64,000 nt of DNA from Asterias rubens (GCF_902459465.1 NC_047068.1:18995195-19059194), one strand, 5' to 3'. Shown: positions 1 through 12,664, counted from the first letter of the stretch. Translations and numbers: made by a program. Notes: generated by a model from the sequence alone, not told the origin.

Positions 1-145
1 AAAGTACAAGTCATAAAATTATGAGTATGGATGGTGAGCATAAAATAATGTCTCATAATTATTTATGGTTTAGCATGTCAGCTATGACATGTGTTAATTA
101 TACTTGTGGGATCTTGTAACATATCAAACTGCGCGATGTAGGCTA

Positions 146-302
146 ATCAATGGGAGACTTTCTGGGACGATAGAGGGCAGCAGACTTACCGGATAAATCC
201 ATTGTTCTCAGAATTATGCGCATGTTCAGAACTACGTAAACAATGGAAATTTACCCGGTATGTCTGCTGCCACCTAGCGTTGGAAAGTCTCCTATTGAGA
301 CT
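146..302. repeat. Palindromic MITE-like element
   Basis: The left part (from about 149, GGGAGACTTTCTGGGACG, then GGCAGCAGACTTACCGG) is repeated in inverted orientation up to about 300 (GGCAGCAGACATACCGG on the other strand). Arms are about 65 bp around a short centre containing ATGCGCAT. No coding capacity. This is the usual architecture of a non-autonomous foldback or MITE element. Confidence 0.65.
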
Positions 303-344
303 CTAATTTTGTTCTCTCTTTACTAAATGTCCCTTCAAAGCTTC

Positions 345-388
345 CGTAGCTGTGTTTTCTCTCCCCGCGGGGAGAAAACAGGCTACCA
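345..388. other. GC-rich hairpin
   Basis: A compact palindrome, GTTTTCTCTCCCCGCGGGGA followed by GAAAAC, sits in otherwise AT-rich DNA. The flanking 300-770 stretch has no recognisable gene; its two open frames of 69 codons have no family features. Confidence 0.45.
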
Positions 389-769
389 GTGCAAACTATA
401 TACAACGCATGCTAATCCAATTTTAGCACGGGGGCACCAGCTGTGGCCGCGCCGCCATTATTTATTGCAAGAACAATTTTCACGTGAACTGATGACCTCG
501 TTTTTCCTGTTTGACGATTTCTTTTTCCAGTTTTAACGGACGATTTTATGGCTTGAATCATCACAAATTAAAGGGGTGAGTTGGTAGTATCTGTGCGGAA
601 AATTTAAATTCTATTGAAAACCTGCGTTTGTGAATTTGAGTGTGTTTTGTACGTTGTGTTTTTCACGACGGCGCAAAATTTGAAAGAACATGTTTGGACG
701 CACTAGACAATGCAACTATAATGAAAGGGTCACTTTACTGGGCATTGTTGTGGGGATTAAACTGTATTC

Positions 770-945
770 AGCTTTTAGTATCGAAGGGTCATTATGTTAT
801 CGACCCTCATATATTTTCGAATCCAAACTTTGATTCCCGTTTACCGTGAGGCTGTGCAAGCTCCATCGGTGGCAGAAGCTCTCTTGTTTATTCACGGTCT
901 GTATTTTCGTCAGGGTTAATCATGCTTACATCAAAGTTTCCTGTC
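770..945 (+). repeat. Dispersed repeat, inverted copy at 22.7-23.0 kb
   Basis: This block (GTGCAAGCTCCATCGGTGGC, ...CTGTATTTTCGTCAGG) matches the reverse complement of 22860-23000 over about 150 bp. Identity is high enough to read by eye. The family is unclassified; neither copy contains a long open frame. Confidence 0.6.
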
Positions 946-2549
946 GTAGTTTATGCACAAACATTTATAATTTTTTTTGCATAAATCACAAATGCAATAA
1001 TAATATGCCAACAATCAAATGAGTCTAAATCCAACTTCTAAACTTCAAAACAAAATTGTTATCTGCTAGATTGAGTTCTCCATTCTCCTTTAGTCACTAG
1101 ATCGATCACGTTGGTTAGGGATTCTATCGTGTGCCAATATGGGGAAACATTAAAATATTTCAAATGAAATTTTTTTTTTTTTATTTATTTTTTATTAACG
1201 GCAGACTGTTTTAAATTGTGACAAAAAAAATATGTCTACATTAGAGAGGAAATATAACAGATTGGTTTCTTACTCCTGAAACCAAACATTGCTGGTCTGA
1301 AAAGGGGGAAAACAAATTGTTTGAAGTGTTTGTGCTTCAAGGGTGTTGGGGTGTTTTACTGTCATGCATTGTAAAAACATCTATGGATTCTAATCAAGTA
1401 GCTATATGTCTTGGGACAAACATGTTATTAAATTTGTTAAATTTTTGTCATTGAATGAGATTTTGATCTATTTTGCACGCCATACTAGCTTCTGAATATT
1501 CAATAAATCTCGCAACAACAAAAAAAACTTTTATTTCAACACACGATGAAGTGTAAGTGTCATTGTAAAAAAGTTGGAAAGATGATTTTAACAAAAATCA
1601 TTAAGTTTTTGATTGTGAACAATTTGCCTGTTATCCTACTGAAAACACATGCCACCAGGATAACTGAGAAAAAAAAAGGAATCATTTACAACCTCAACAT
1701 CACAAGTCAAGACTAAAATATATTTTCAGTTTAACCATGGTGGAAGAAAGTACATGATAGGCCTATAATTTAGTAAACTTTGTGTCCTTTCATTGCCAAT
1801 AAATCATAATGGGGCACGTTAGGCCTAAGTCAATCCATGGAGGTAGTCCAAGGCTTTGTGTTTAGAACAATTTAATTTAAAATACCAAAAGGATTTTTTT
1901 TTTCTGAAAACTGAAAATCCCTAGACCCAATAACTGGGGCACTGTATTCCTTTTTCAAAATTGTGATATTATCGGTCATTTTCTAGCGCCCCAGACCAAG
2001 CCTGGGGAAGGTTGAGGTGCTGCAACATTTTCTATGGCTGTCACACAAAAAATGCCCCAAAATAACAGAAATACCTTACTTATTACTTTCAAAACTGCCT
2101 ACTGGCCTCTCCATATTTTTAAGATGCAACACCAGGTAGGAAGTTGTACTCACATTAATTTTTCTGCTAAAAAATGTTGCACATGATTTAAACGGGTGCA
2201 TGCCCCTGACTATTCGATAGTTGCTAGCGTTGTGCAGTGTAGTAAATTGACTTTATTTCTTCTGTGCCTCAGCGCTTTTGTGAAAACCTTTGATTTAGGC
2301 GCTATACAAACTATTTACGATTGATTGATACTCATGGGAAACCTCAATGTTTTGATTTTCCCAAAAATCTAGCCCCCAAGAAGTCCACAAATAGACAAAA
2401 TAGACGAAATACTTCTCCATTTTAGTCAAAGATACAACATTAGGCATGAAGTTGTCCTTTAAGTTGAAGTCGTATGAAGTTGTATGATTTTTAAGTCAAT
2501 ACTTGGTAAGACAACCAATCATAATCCATCTTGGTTAACGACACACTGG
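946..2549. other. AT-rich intergenic DNA, no gene seen
   Basis: No open frame with family features and no convincing exon. At about 2215-2335 there is a stretch resembling a SINE tail (GGCGCTATACAAAC then GATTGATTGATA), like the tail of the tRNA-derived SINE near 38.7 kb. Confidence 0.5.
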
Positions 2550-2761
2550 TTAAAGGTGCTGCTTTGAGAAAAACTTTGATTCCTAAAATAGCATGCCAAG
2601 TTAATTCACAACATTAGGAAAACCATGCAATTTAGAGCTCTTCTGGTGTGGATCATCATATTCCACTTTTAGAACAATTTTCTAACCGTTTGCAATTTAT
2701 AACGAACAGTTGCAAACGCTTTTCATCAACTCGCCCGATCCAAGGCAACATGTCCCTTTAA
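2550..2761. repeat. MITE family B, internally deleted
   Basis: The right end (CAACTCGCCCGATCCAAGGC, ending in CCTTTAA) matches the right ends of the longer elements at 37149-37547 and 57306-57672. The left end begins TTAAAGG. Most of the interior is missing. Confidence 0.55.
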
Positions 2762-2863
2762 TGGTTTTGGGGTGTTGTTTTTCGATTCATAATCAAATGA
2801 GGTTATACCGTAAGTGTCATGTGTTGCAATTATTTCCTTCCCTTTTCCTCCTTGTGTTTATAG

Positions 2864-2967
2864 TGAAGTCCCACAATCTGTGTTACAACCAAGACATGTC
2901 GGAGACAAAGCAGCCAGAAATGACCCTAAACACTCAGCATGGGAGCAGTGATCAGCCAGCAATCATT
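2864..2967 (+). CDS. Candidate exon A of a small spliced gene (weak)
   Basis: A strong pyrimidine tract ending in TAG at 2863 precedes this stretch. An ATG at 2896 opens a frame starting MSETKQPEMTLNTQHGSSDQ. With a GTATAA donor at 2968 the frame leaves in phase 0 and fits the next candidate exon at 3710. A stronger donor (AAAG/GTTAGT) exists at 2976, but using it puts an in-frame stop inside the exon. The product would be about 68 aa, hydrophilic, with no family I recognise. It could equally be non-coding. Confidence 0.22.
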
Positions 2968-3709
2968 GTATAAAGGTTAGTACAAAGTGTAGGGATACCA
3001 GTTTTACCAGCTATTGCCAGTTTTTTGGTCCCCAAAGAATTCCGCCACTCCATCTTTCGTCAGGCCAAAAACTTCCTTACGACGCATGCTTTATAAAGGC
3101 ATTTTGAAACAAATTCAATGTATGGAATTGTGTAATTGGTAACGCTGACAGAAAACATAGATGTTGGTTCGTGCATTGAAGTGCATGTTAGAAAAACTAG
3201 CCCATAGCTTGGCCGTTAACCAGACATACACAATGTTTGCGCTGTGTGCACAGATACTGACAGGACAGCAATGCGAGTTACAATGATCAAAATGTGGTCA
3301 TCCCCGATGCAAATTTTCATCAATTAAACGACACAAAATCTTAGTCTTGTTAATTTATACTATGGTTATGTCATGTGCTATAAATATTTTATTCTGAGAG
3401 CTAACTGGCATGACTGATCAATAAAGTTCATATCATCAGCACCCCTTAAGAGAACTGTTCCCAGCATTTGGCATACCCCTGAGCTGAGTTGCTGTTGCTT
3501 CATTTTGCACCAGTCAAAATACTCCTAATGTGCATGAGCTTAGCCAACCATTACATTACTGTTTTCAATGTTTTGTCTTCGTGTATTTGTGATCGAAAGT
3601 ATAGAAAACAAATGTATTGAAAAAATAATTGTATCTAGCTGTTTTACTGATGGATAATGTGTGTAATAAATCTAAATGTTGTAAATTGTGAAACATTTTT
3701 GTGTTGCAG

Positions 3710-3800
3710 TCAGGCTTGGGGATCTCCATTGCAACTACCCGTCACCAAGTAGATGTCCAAGAACAGCCTCTGATACAAGAGCTTCACTCTCCAGTAAAAG
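3710..3800 (+). CDS. Candidate exon B of the same small gene (weak)
   Basis: Flanked by a good acceptor (TTTTTGTGTTGCAG) and a donor (AAAAG/GTGAAT). 91 nt, open in phase 0, encoding a segment beginning SGLGISIATTRHQVDVQEQP. It leaves one nucleotide (G), which joins the candidate exon at 4314 in frame. No recognised domain. Confidence 0.25.
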
Positions 3801-4313
3801 GTGAATTCCCAGAAAACAAACTTTTAATTTTAACCCGGTCCATTGAGATCTGGAATAATTGTGCAGAAGTCATGTGGCTCTTGTTTGTACAGAAGTCAAA
3901 TCAGTTTTATGTCTTGTTTGAATTGACAGGCTCGGTTGTCTTTTTATGTCAAGCTATTTCAAGCTTTCAAAAGGTGCATCAATCAATGTAATACATTTTT
4001 AGAGTGGTGATTGATTTTAAAATTTAATTCAAGCGAAAACCTACCCTGAATAGATGATGGAAAGGAGGTAATACAAAGTACTTGTCATATTTCCTCACAG
4101 AGTACTACAACCTACTTTGAACCCCCCCCCAAAAAAAAAAAAAGATGAGTAATGGTTTGAAAATTAATTAGGTAAACACTGGTCACTTATCACACTAAAA
4201 CACAACCCTAATATCACTGGGGAGGAGGCCATAGATACCTCTGCAAGAGATTTTGCACAGAATTGTTTTTCTGCAATTGCATATAAACTGTTTACTTTAT
4301 CTTTCCTTGCTAG

Positions 4314-4354
4314 AAGTTCCTACAACCAAGAATGGAGGGAATCAACCCTACTGA
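4314..4354 (+). CDS. Candidate terminal exon C of the same small gene (weak)
   Basis: An acceptor (CTTTCCTTGCTAG) precedes it. Joined to exon B, the frame reads EVPTTKNGGNQPY and stops at 4352-4354. The three-exon phase agreement is the only support. The interval to 4830 holds nothing I recognise. Confidence 0.22.
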
Positions 4355-4829
4355 CATCTTGAAAGGCTGCATGGTACAAAGGAAGCAACGCGTATAAAAA
4401 AAATCTGTATCATCAACACATCCTAGGATTTCATCTGTGTAACAACCCAGCAATTTGTTGTAATCAATACTATTACTAACAAATTCATTGTAGGTATTAT
4501 ATTAGTTTGATTTTCTATGTTTTTCTAGTTGGTGTATATTGAGTGGGTTGTTATTGCAATACTGTATAGTTAAGATGTAGAATAGACACATTGTATACCT
4601 ATTTTGGGCCGAAATTACTAGATACGGGTTACTTTTTATACACCTGAACAAGTAAAACACCACAGTAATGAAAAACATTTAATTTTTCATTTGAATCTGA
4701 GGTGATTCATCAATAGTAATAACTAAATAGACCCATAATCCTATAACTACGAGCACCATTGCAAATAACAAGCACATACGCGTTAGTTTGCGCTAACTTG
4801 GTAGTGCGACAACTTCAAAAATTAAAGGG

Positions 4830-5130
4830 ACCTGGACACTTGCACGTGGCAGGTGGGGTCCTACTTCCGGCTCGGGCCACTGGGTGGTTGATCTTAAAGG
4901 TGCATTCGGGCTCCTTTCCTTAGGAGGGCCAGTGTTATCACAAATGGTTGACCAACGGAAGTAGTCCCTAGTCTTTTCGGCTAGCGGACCGCCTTAGTAA
5001 GGTAGGGGACTGCCCTGGGTAACCCTGGGGTGGCGGACCGGACCCGCTCGGGAGGGCGGTGCAAAGGCCCCGATGATCTGGAAAAGCGCGTGGGGCCGGT
5101 ATCCTGGGACCTGCACGATTGGTAGCCCTG
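4830..5130. other. GC-rich island of unknown nature
   Basis: About 300 bp of clearly higher GC than its surroundings, with several G/C runs (GGCGGACCGGACCCGCTCGG). A partial inverted pair (CCTACTTCCGG near 4860, CGGAAGTAGTCC near 4955) hints at an old foldback element. The minus-strand open frame across it has no family features. Confidence 0.35.
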
Positions 5131-5329
5131 CTAATTGAACAAACCTTACCAGGATGAATAGACCAAATTTGAAACTAAAATTTGTTGCTTGCAATGGTGT
5201 TTTTAATTACAAGATTATGGGTCGGTTTAGATATTACTTTTGATGAATCCCCTCAGATTCTAATCAAAAATGTTGATGTTTTGCATAACCGTTATGTTTT
5301 ACTTAATCAGTTGTATATACAGAAACCAC

Positions 5330-8300
5330 GATCTGGACTTTTTCCCCCAAATGTGGCTTTATCAAACTGCCTGAAAATGTGGCTTTATCAAATTCTGCTT
5401 GAAAAAGTAAACAAGGCTATAAATAGCCTTATAGTTTTATCAAGTTTTGCCTAAAAATGTGACTTTATTAAATTTTCCTGAAAAAGTGGTTTTGCCAAAA
5501 AATGTGGCTTTATCAAATTTTGCTAGAAAATGTGTGCAAGGCTTATGGTTTTTATCAAATTTTGCCTAAAAATTTGGTTTTATAAAATTTTGCCTGAAAA
5601 TGTGGCTTTGTCTAATTTTGCTTGAACATGAGTACAAGGCTTATAATAGCATTATGGTTTTCATCAAATTTTGCTTAAAAATGAGATGGTTTTATCAAAT
5701 TATGCTTGAAAATGAGATGGTTTGAGCAAATTATGCTTGAAAATGTGTGCAAGACCTTATGGTTTAATTAAATTCTGCTTGAAAATGTGTGGTTTTATCA
5801 AATTTTGCCTGAAAATGTGGTTTTCATCAAGTTTTGCCCCAAAATGTTTATGGTTTTATCAAATTTTGCTTGAAAATGTGTCCAATTGGTTTTTCACAAA
5901 TTTTGCCCAAAAATGTTTACAAGGTAGTCTTATGTTTTTTCACGAATTTTGCCCGAAAATGTGGTTTTCATCAAATTTTAGCCCGAAAATGTGTACAAGG
6001 CTAATGTCTTGTGGTTTTTATCAAATAATATAGTCTTATGGTTTTTCATGAATTTTGCCCGAAAATCTGGTTTTCATCAAATTTTGCCCGAAAATGTGGT
6101 TTTCATCAAAGTTTGCCCAAAAATGTTTACAAGGCTAATAATCAATTTTTAAAGGTTTTTACAAATTTTTGCCCGATAATGTGGTTTTCATCAAATTTTG
6201 CCCAAAAGTGTTAACAAGGCTATAGTCTTATGGTTTTTCACGAATTTTGCCCGAAAATGTGGGTTTCATCAAATTTTGCCTGAAAATGTGTACAAGGTGT
6301 ATAGTCTTATGGTTTTATCAAATTTTGCCTGAAAATGTGTACAAGGTTATAGTCTTTTGGTTTTTCAAGAATTTTGCCCGAAAACGTGGATTTCATCAAA
6401 TTTTGCCCGAAAATGTGTACAAGGCTAATGTCTTGTGGTTTTTATCAAATAATATAGTCTTATGGTTTGTCACGAATTTTGCCCAAAAATGTGGTTTTCA
6501 TCAAAGTTTGCCCAAAAATGTTTACAAGGCTATAGTCTTATGGTTTTTCATGAATTTTGCCCGAAAATCTGGGTTTCATCAAATTTTGCCTGAAAATTTT
6601 TACAAGGCTATAGTCTTATGGTTTTCATCAAATTTTGCCCGAAAATGTGGTTTTCATCAAAGTTTGCCCAAAAATGTTTACAAGGCTATATGTCTTATGT
6701 TTTTTCACGAATTTTGCCCGAAAATGTGGTTTTCATCAAATTTTAGCCCAAAAATGTTTACAAGGCTAATAATCAATTTTTAAAGGTTTTTACAAATTTT
6801 TGCCCGATAATGTGGTTTTCATCAAATTTTGCCCAAAAGTGTTAACAAGGCTATAGTCTTATGGTTTTTCACGAATTTTGCCCGAAAATGTGGGTTTCAT
6901 CAAATTTTGCCTGAAAATGTGTACAAGGTGTATAGTCTTATGGTTTTATCAAATTTTGCCTGAAAATGTGTACAAGGTTATAGTCTTTTGGTTTTTCAAG
7001 AATTTTGCCCGAAAACGTGGATTTCATCAAATTTTGCCCGAAAATGTGTACAAGGCTAATGTCTTGTGGTTTTTATCAAATAATATAGTCTTATGGTTTG
7101 TCACGAATTTTGCCCAAAAATGTGGTTTTCATCAAAGTTTGCCCAAAAATGTTTACAAGGCTATAGTCTTATGGTTTTTCATGAATTTTGCCCGAAAATC
7201 TGGGTTTCATCAAATTTTGCCTGAAAATTTTTACAAGGCTATAGTCTTATGGTTTTCATCAAATTTTGCCCGAAAATGTGGTTTTCATCAAAGTTTGCCC
7301 AAAAATGTTTACAAGGCTATATGTCTTATGGTTTTTCATGAATTTTGCCCGAAAATCTGGGTTTCATCAAATTTTGCCTGAAAATTTTTACAAGGCTATA
7401 AGTCTTATGGTTTTCATCAAATTTTGCCCGAAAATGTGGGTTTCATCAAATTTTGCCTGAAAATTTTTACAAGGCTATAAGTCTTATGGTTTTCATCAAA
7501 TTTTGCCCGAAAATGTGGGTTTCATCAAATTTTGCCCAAAAATGTTTACAAGGCTATAGTCTTATGGTTTTCATCAAATTTTGCCCGAAAATGTGCGTTT
7601 CATCAAATTTTGCCCAAAAATGTTAACAAGGCTATAGTCTTATGGTTTTTCACGAATTTTGCTTGAAAATGTGGTTTTCATCAAATTTTGCCCAAAAATG
7701 TTTACAAGGCTATAGTCTTATGGTTTTTCACGAATTTTGCCCGAAAATGTGAGTTTCATCAAATTTTGCCTGAAAATGTGTACAAGGTTATATAGTCTTA
7801 TGGTTTTTCACGAATTTTGCCCGAAAATGTGGGTTTCATCAAATTTTGCCTGAAAATGTGTACAAGGTGTATAGTCTTATGGTTTTATCAAATTTTGCCT
7901 GAAAATGTGTACAAGGTTATAGTCTTATGGTTTTTCACGAATTTTGTCCGAAAATGTGGGTTTCATCAAATTTTGCCTGAAAATGTGTACAAGGTGTATA
8001 GTCTTATGGTTTTATCAAATTTTGCCTGAAAATGTGTACAAGGTTATAGTCTTATGGTTTTTCACGAATTTTGCTCGAAAATGTGCGTTTCATCAAATTT
8101 TTCCCAAAAATGTTAACAAGGCTATATATAGTCTTATGGTTTTATCAAATTTTGCCTGAAAATGTGTACAAGGTTATAGTCTTATGGTTTTTCACGAATT
8201 TTGTCCGAAAATGTGGGTTTCATCAAATTTTGCCTGAAAATGTGTACAAGGTGTATAGTTCTATGGTTTTATCAAATTTTGCCTGAAAATGTGTACAAGG

Positions 8301-8540
8301 TTATAGTCTTATGGTTTTTCACGAATTTTGCTCGAAAATGTGCGTTTCATCAAATTTTTCCCAAAAATGTTAACAAGGCTATATATAGTCTTATGGTTTT
8401 ATCAAATTTTGCCTGAAAATGTTTACTAGGCTATTTAGTCTTATGGTTTTATCAAATTTTTCCCCAAAATGTTTACAAGGCATGGTTTTATCAAATTTTG
8501 CTTGAAAATGTGTAAAAGGTTTTAAATATTTCAAGTTTGG
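5330..8540. repeat. Tandem array, about 127 bp unit, with 631 bp higher-order repeat
   Basis: About 3.2 kb built from short modules (CAAATTTTGCCTGAAAATGT, GTACAAGG, TAGTCTTATGGTTTTTCACG). In the right part, module sets repeat every 127-130 bp (for example 7817, 7944, 8071, 8201) and pairs repeat at 257 bp. From 6131 to about 6720 the sequence is repeated almost exactly 631 bp downstream (6762 to about 7340). Long plus-strand open frames here are by-products of the repeat and are not annotated as genes. Confidence 0.9.
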
Positions 8541-8755
8541 TTTTGTGTGTACGAAAATAAAGGCTAATTTTGAGGGTCGAAGACTAATATCTCATTATTA
8601 CTTGAGTCGCCTACTTGGCAGCCATATTTGAACACAGTGCAGCAATGGGAGTGTATTATTTTGTACACCTAATTTCATATGCGCAAACTTTCTTGGCTAA
8701 AAGCGACTTAATACATACCCAATTGCATTGTAGTTAAACATGGTGGCCTGAGGGT

Positions 8756-8851
8756 CCATCTTAACCCGATGGAACCCACCCCCACACTGTAGGGGGGGCT
8801 TACATTGGTCCTTATAGTGTGGGGGTGGGTTCCATCGAGATAAGATGGGCC
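8756..8851. repeat. Hairpin, 30 bp arms
   Basis: ATCTTAACCCGATGGAACCC and its near-perfect reverse complement (GGGTTCCATCGAGATAAGAT) surround a 30 bp loop. The inner part is C-rich against G-rich (CCACCCCCACAC, GTGTGGGGGTGG). A poly-G run follows at 8867-8881. Confidence 0.7.
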
Positions 8852-8949
8852 TTCAATATTTGAATTGGGGGGGGGGGGGGGTTCATGCAAATAAAACACA
8901 AGTTACAAGCAGAGTTCTGTTCAATTTTTTATTGAAAATTTTGACCAAA

Positions 8950-9570
8950 AAAAAAGCAGAGTCGTGCAAACACCTGTGCCTGTCGGTGGACCCCCTCGGC
9001 CACCTGGAACTTGTGATGGTCTAAAGGTCCAAGTGCAATGGTTGATATGTTCTCTGTTCAGTGAAGTTCAATTAGATGCACTACTAGTGGTTTGTAACAA
9101 CGATGTACTGTCTTACAAATCTAACGAGCTAGACACAATTTAGCGCTTGGTTTAAGACGCAGAAGTGCTGAGCAGAAGGTAGTTGTTGCTTGCTTAAACG
9201 AAATGGTGCCCTCAAGAGTGCTTAGGATTTCACCGATTGTGGTTTCGCAACCAAGCTGCACTGGTGGTGCCAAGAGGTGTCGACGCTTGTTCCAATGGGA
9301 TCCTAACTCAACAGATGATGACGACTTCTATCCAGATGATGATGTGCTGGTTGGAGAAACAAGTTCTGTAATGGCCAGTAATTTATGTACCAATTGTGTG
9401 TAAAGCAAGTCGCCAAAGTGCTTCGGAAAAGTGCTGACGTATTACACACACGTCACAAATTCAAACAGTTTGAGCATGATAAGTAGTGATTTTTTATCAC
9501 TGCATGTTTGCCAATAAATTATACTGGAGATGACATTGGATCAATATTAAGTCTACCATCCCTAATTGAA
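8950..9570 (+). repeat. Left inverted arm flanking the 55 bp minisatellite
   Basis: Matches the reverse complement of 12665-13290 at several points in order: GTGCAAACACCTGTGCCTGT; GGACCCCCTCGG; TGTTCTCTGTTCAGTGAAGT; GACTTCTATCCAG; GGAGAAACA; GATGACATTGGAT. It contains a 66-codon open frame (9203-9403) with an acidic run (STDDDDFYPDDDV); the equivalent of the acidic segment exists, altered, in the right arm. It may be the relic of a coding region of a mobile element; the family is not identified. Confidence 0.65.
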
Positions 9571-9599
9571 CAGACACTGACCAAGCATTTCAACAGGGC

Positions 9600-12500
9600 T
9601 AAAATTAATCGTGATAAATTCACCACTCTAAGACGGTATGGGACATCCCAAAACATGTCTTGTTGTAGAGAATAGGCAACACCATGGGAAGTATGGGTAA
9701 TTCAAAACACAGGTGAATGTGTAGAGACTAGGCAACACCAGGGAATTATGGGTAATTCAAAACACAGGTGAAATTGTCGAGAATACGCAACACAAGGGAA
9801 TTATGGGTAATTCAAAACACAGGTGAAAGTGTAGAGAATACGCAACACAAAGGGAGTTATGGGTAATTCAAAACACAGGTGAAAGTGTAGAGAATAGGCA
9901 ACACCAGGGAATTATGGGTAATTCAAAACACAGCTGTGAAAGTGTAGAGAATACTCAACACTGAGGGAATTGTGGGTAATTCAAAACACAGGTGAAAGTG
10001 TAGAGAATAGGCAACACCAGGGAATTATGGGTAATTCAAAACACAGCTGTGAAAGTGTAGAGAATACTCAACACTGAGGGAATTGTGGGTAATTCAAAAC
10101 ACAGGTGAAAGTGTAGAGAATAGGCAACACCAGGGAATTATGGGTAATTCAAAACACAGGTGAAAGTGTAGAGAAAAAGGCAACACCAAGGGAATTATGG
10201 GTAATTCAAAACACAGGTGAAAGTGTAGAGAATAGGCAACACCAGGGGAATTATGGGTAATTCAAAACACAAGTGAATGTGTAGAGAATAGGCAACACCA
10301 GAGGAATTATGGGTAATTCAAAACATAGGTGAAAGTGTAGAGAATACGCAACACCAAGGGATTTATGGGTAATTCAAAACACAGGTGAAAGTGTAGAGAA
10401 TACGCAACACAGAGGGAATTGTGGGTAATTCAAAACACAAGTGAATGTGTAGAGAATATGCACACCGAGTGAATTGTGGGTAATTCAAAACACAAGTGAA
10501 TGTGTAGAGAATAGGTAACACCAGGGGAATTATGGGTAATTCAAAACAGGTGAAAGTGTAGAGAATAAGCAACGCCAAGGGAATAATGGGTAATTCAAAA
10601 CACAGGTGAATGTGTAGAGAATAGGCAACACCAGGGGAATTATGGGTAATTCAAAACACAGGTGAAAGTGTAGAGAATATGAAATACCAGGGGAATTATG
10701 GGAAATTCAAAACAGGTGAAAGTGTAGAGAATAAGCAACACCAAGGGAATAATGGGTAATTCAAAACACAGGTGAAAGTGTAGAGAATACGCAACACTGG
10801 GGGAATTATGGGTAGATCAAAACACAGTTGGAAGTGTAGAGATTACGCAACACCGGGGAATTATGGGTAATTCAAAACACATTCGAAAGTGTAGAGAAAC
10901 TAGCAAGACCAGGGGAAGTATGGGTAATTCAAAAGACAGGTAAAAGTATAGAGAATACGCAAATAAGACCAGGGGAAGTATGGGTAATTTAAAATACTTG
11001 TGAAAGTGTAGAGAATAGGTAACGCCAGGGGAAGTATGGGTAATTCAAAACACAATGAAAGTGTAGAGAATACGCAACACCAGGGCAAGTATGGGTAATT
11101 GAAAACACATGTGAATGTGTACAGAATACGCAATACCAGGGGAAGTATGGGTAATGCACCACAAAGTGTCGAGAATTTGGAAGACCAGGGGAAGTATGGG
11201 TTATTTACCATACATGTGTAAGTGTAGAGAATACGCAAAAGAGTGGAATAATGGGTAATTCAAAACACAGGTGAAAGTGTAGAGAATACGCAATACCAGG
11301 GGAAGTATGGGTAATTCACAACACAATGAAAGTGTAGAGAATATGCAACACCAGGGCAAGTATGGGTAATTCAAAACACATGTGAATGTGTACAGAATAC
11401 GCAATACCAGGGGAAGTATGGGTAATTCACAACACAATGAAAGTGTAAAGAATATGCAACACCAGGGAATGTATGGGTAATTCAAAACACATGTGAATGT
11501 GTATAGAATACGCAACATAAGGGGAAATATGGGTAATTCAAAACACAATGAAGGTGTAGAGAATACGCAACACCAGGGGAAGTATGGGTAATTCAAAACA
11601 CATGTGAAAGTGTAGAGAATACGCAACACCAGGGGAAGTATGGGTAATTCAAAACACATGTGAAAGTGTAGAGAATACGTAACGCCAGGGGAAGTATGGG
11701 TAATTCAAAACACAATGAAAGTGTAGAGAATACGCAACACCAGGGCAAGTATGGGTAATTCAAAACACATGTGAATGTGTACAGAATACGCAATACCAGG
11801 GGAAGTATGGGTAATGCACCACAAAGTGTCGAGAATTTGGAAGACCAGGGGAAGTATGGGTTATTCACCATACATGTGTAAGTGTAGAGAATACGCAAAA
11901 GAGTGGAATAATGGGTAATTCAAAACACAGGTGAAAGTGTAGAGAATACGCAATACTAGGGGAAGTATGGGTAATTCACAACACAATGAAAGTGTAGAGA
12001 ATATGCAACACCAGGGCAAGTATGGGTAATTCAAAACACATGTGAATGTGTACAGAATACGCAATACCAGGGGAAGTATGGGTAATTCACAACACAATGA
12101 AAGTGTAAAGAATATGCAACACCAGGGAATGTATGGGTAATTCAAAACACATGCGAATGTGTATAGAATACGCAACATAAGGGGAAATATGGGTAATTCA
12201 AAACACAATGAAAGTGCAGAGAATACGCAACACCAGGGGAAGTATGGGTAATTCAAATTACAGGTGAAAGTGTAGAAAACACACACAAGGGGAAGTATTG
12301 GTAATTCAAAACACAGGTGAAAGTGCAGAGAATACGCAACACAAGGGGAAGTATTGGTAATTCAAAACACATTTGAAAGTGTATAGAATACGCAAAGGGG
12401 AAGGATGGGTAATTCAAAACACATGTGAAATGTATAGAATACGCAACAACGGGGGAAGTATGGGTAACTCAAAACACAGGTGAAAGTGTAGAGAATACGC

Positions 12501-12655
12501 AACACCGGGGGAAGTATGGGTAATTCAAAACACATGTCAAAGTGTAGAGAATACGCAACACCAGGGGAAGTATGGGTAATTCAAAACACAATGAAAGTGT
12601 AGAAAATACGCATCACCAGGGGAAGTATGGGTAATTCAAAACACAATGAAAGAGA
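9600..12655. repeat. Minisatellite, 55-57 bp unit, with 660 bp higher-order repeat
   Basis: More than 50 units of the type ATGGGTAATTCAAAACACAG / GTGAAAGTGTAGAGAATA / GCAACACCAGGGGAA. Units in the right half are rearranged as a higher-order repeat: 11221 onward matches 11881 onward at exactly 660 bp offset, as do the neighbouring units from about 11035 to 12240. Long minus-strand open frames (100-150 codons) through the array are repeat by-products. Confidence 0.92.
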
Positions 12656-12664
12656 GGAGAGAAT

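Noticed and set aside
5722..8416. Long plus-strand open frames (up to 178 codons) in the 5.3-8.5 kb array
   Set aside because: They repeat the array modules as protein (FHQILPENVYK-like) and are copied by the 631 bp duplication. No family features, no splice or start context.
10363..12286. Minus-strand open frames of 70-150 codons (LRILYTFTC-type repeats)
   Set aside because: Direct translation of the 55 bp minisatellite; frames slip with every unit-length change.
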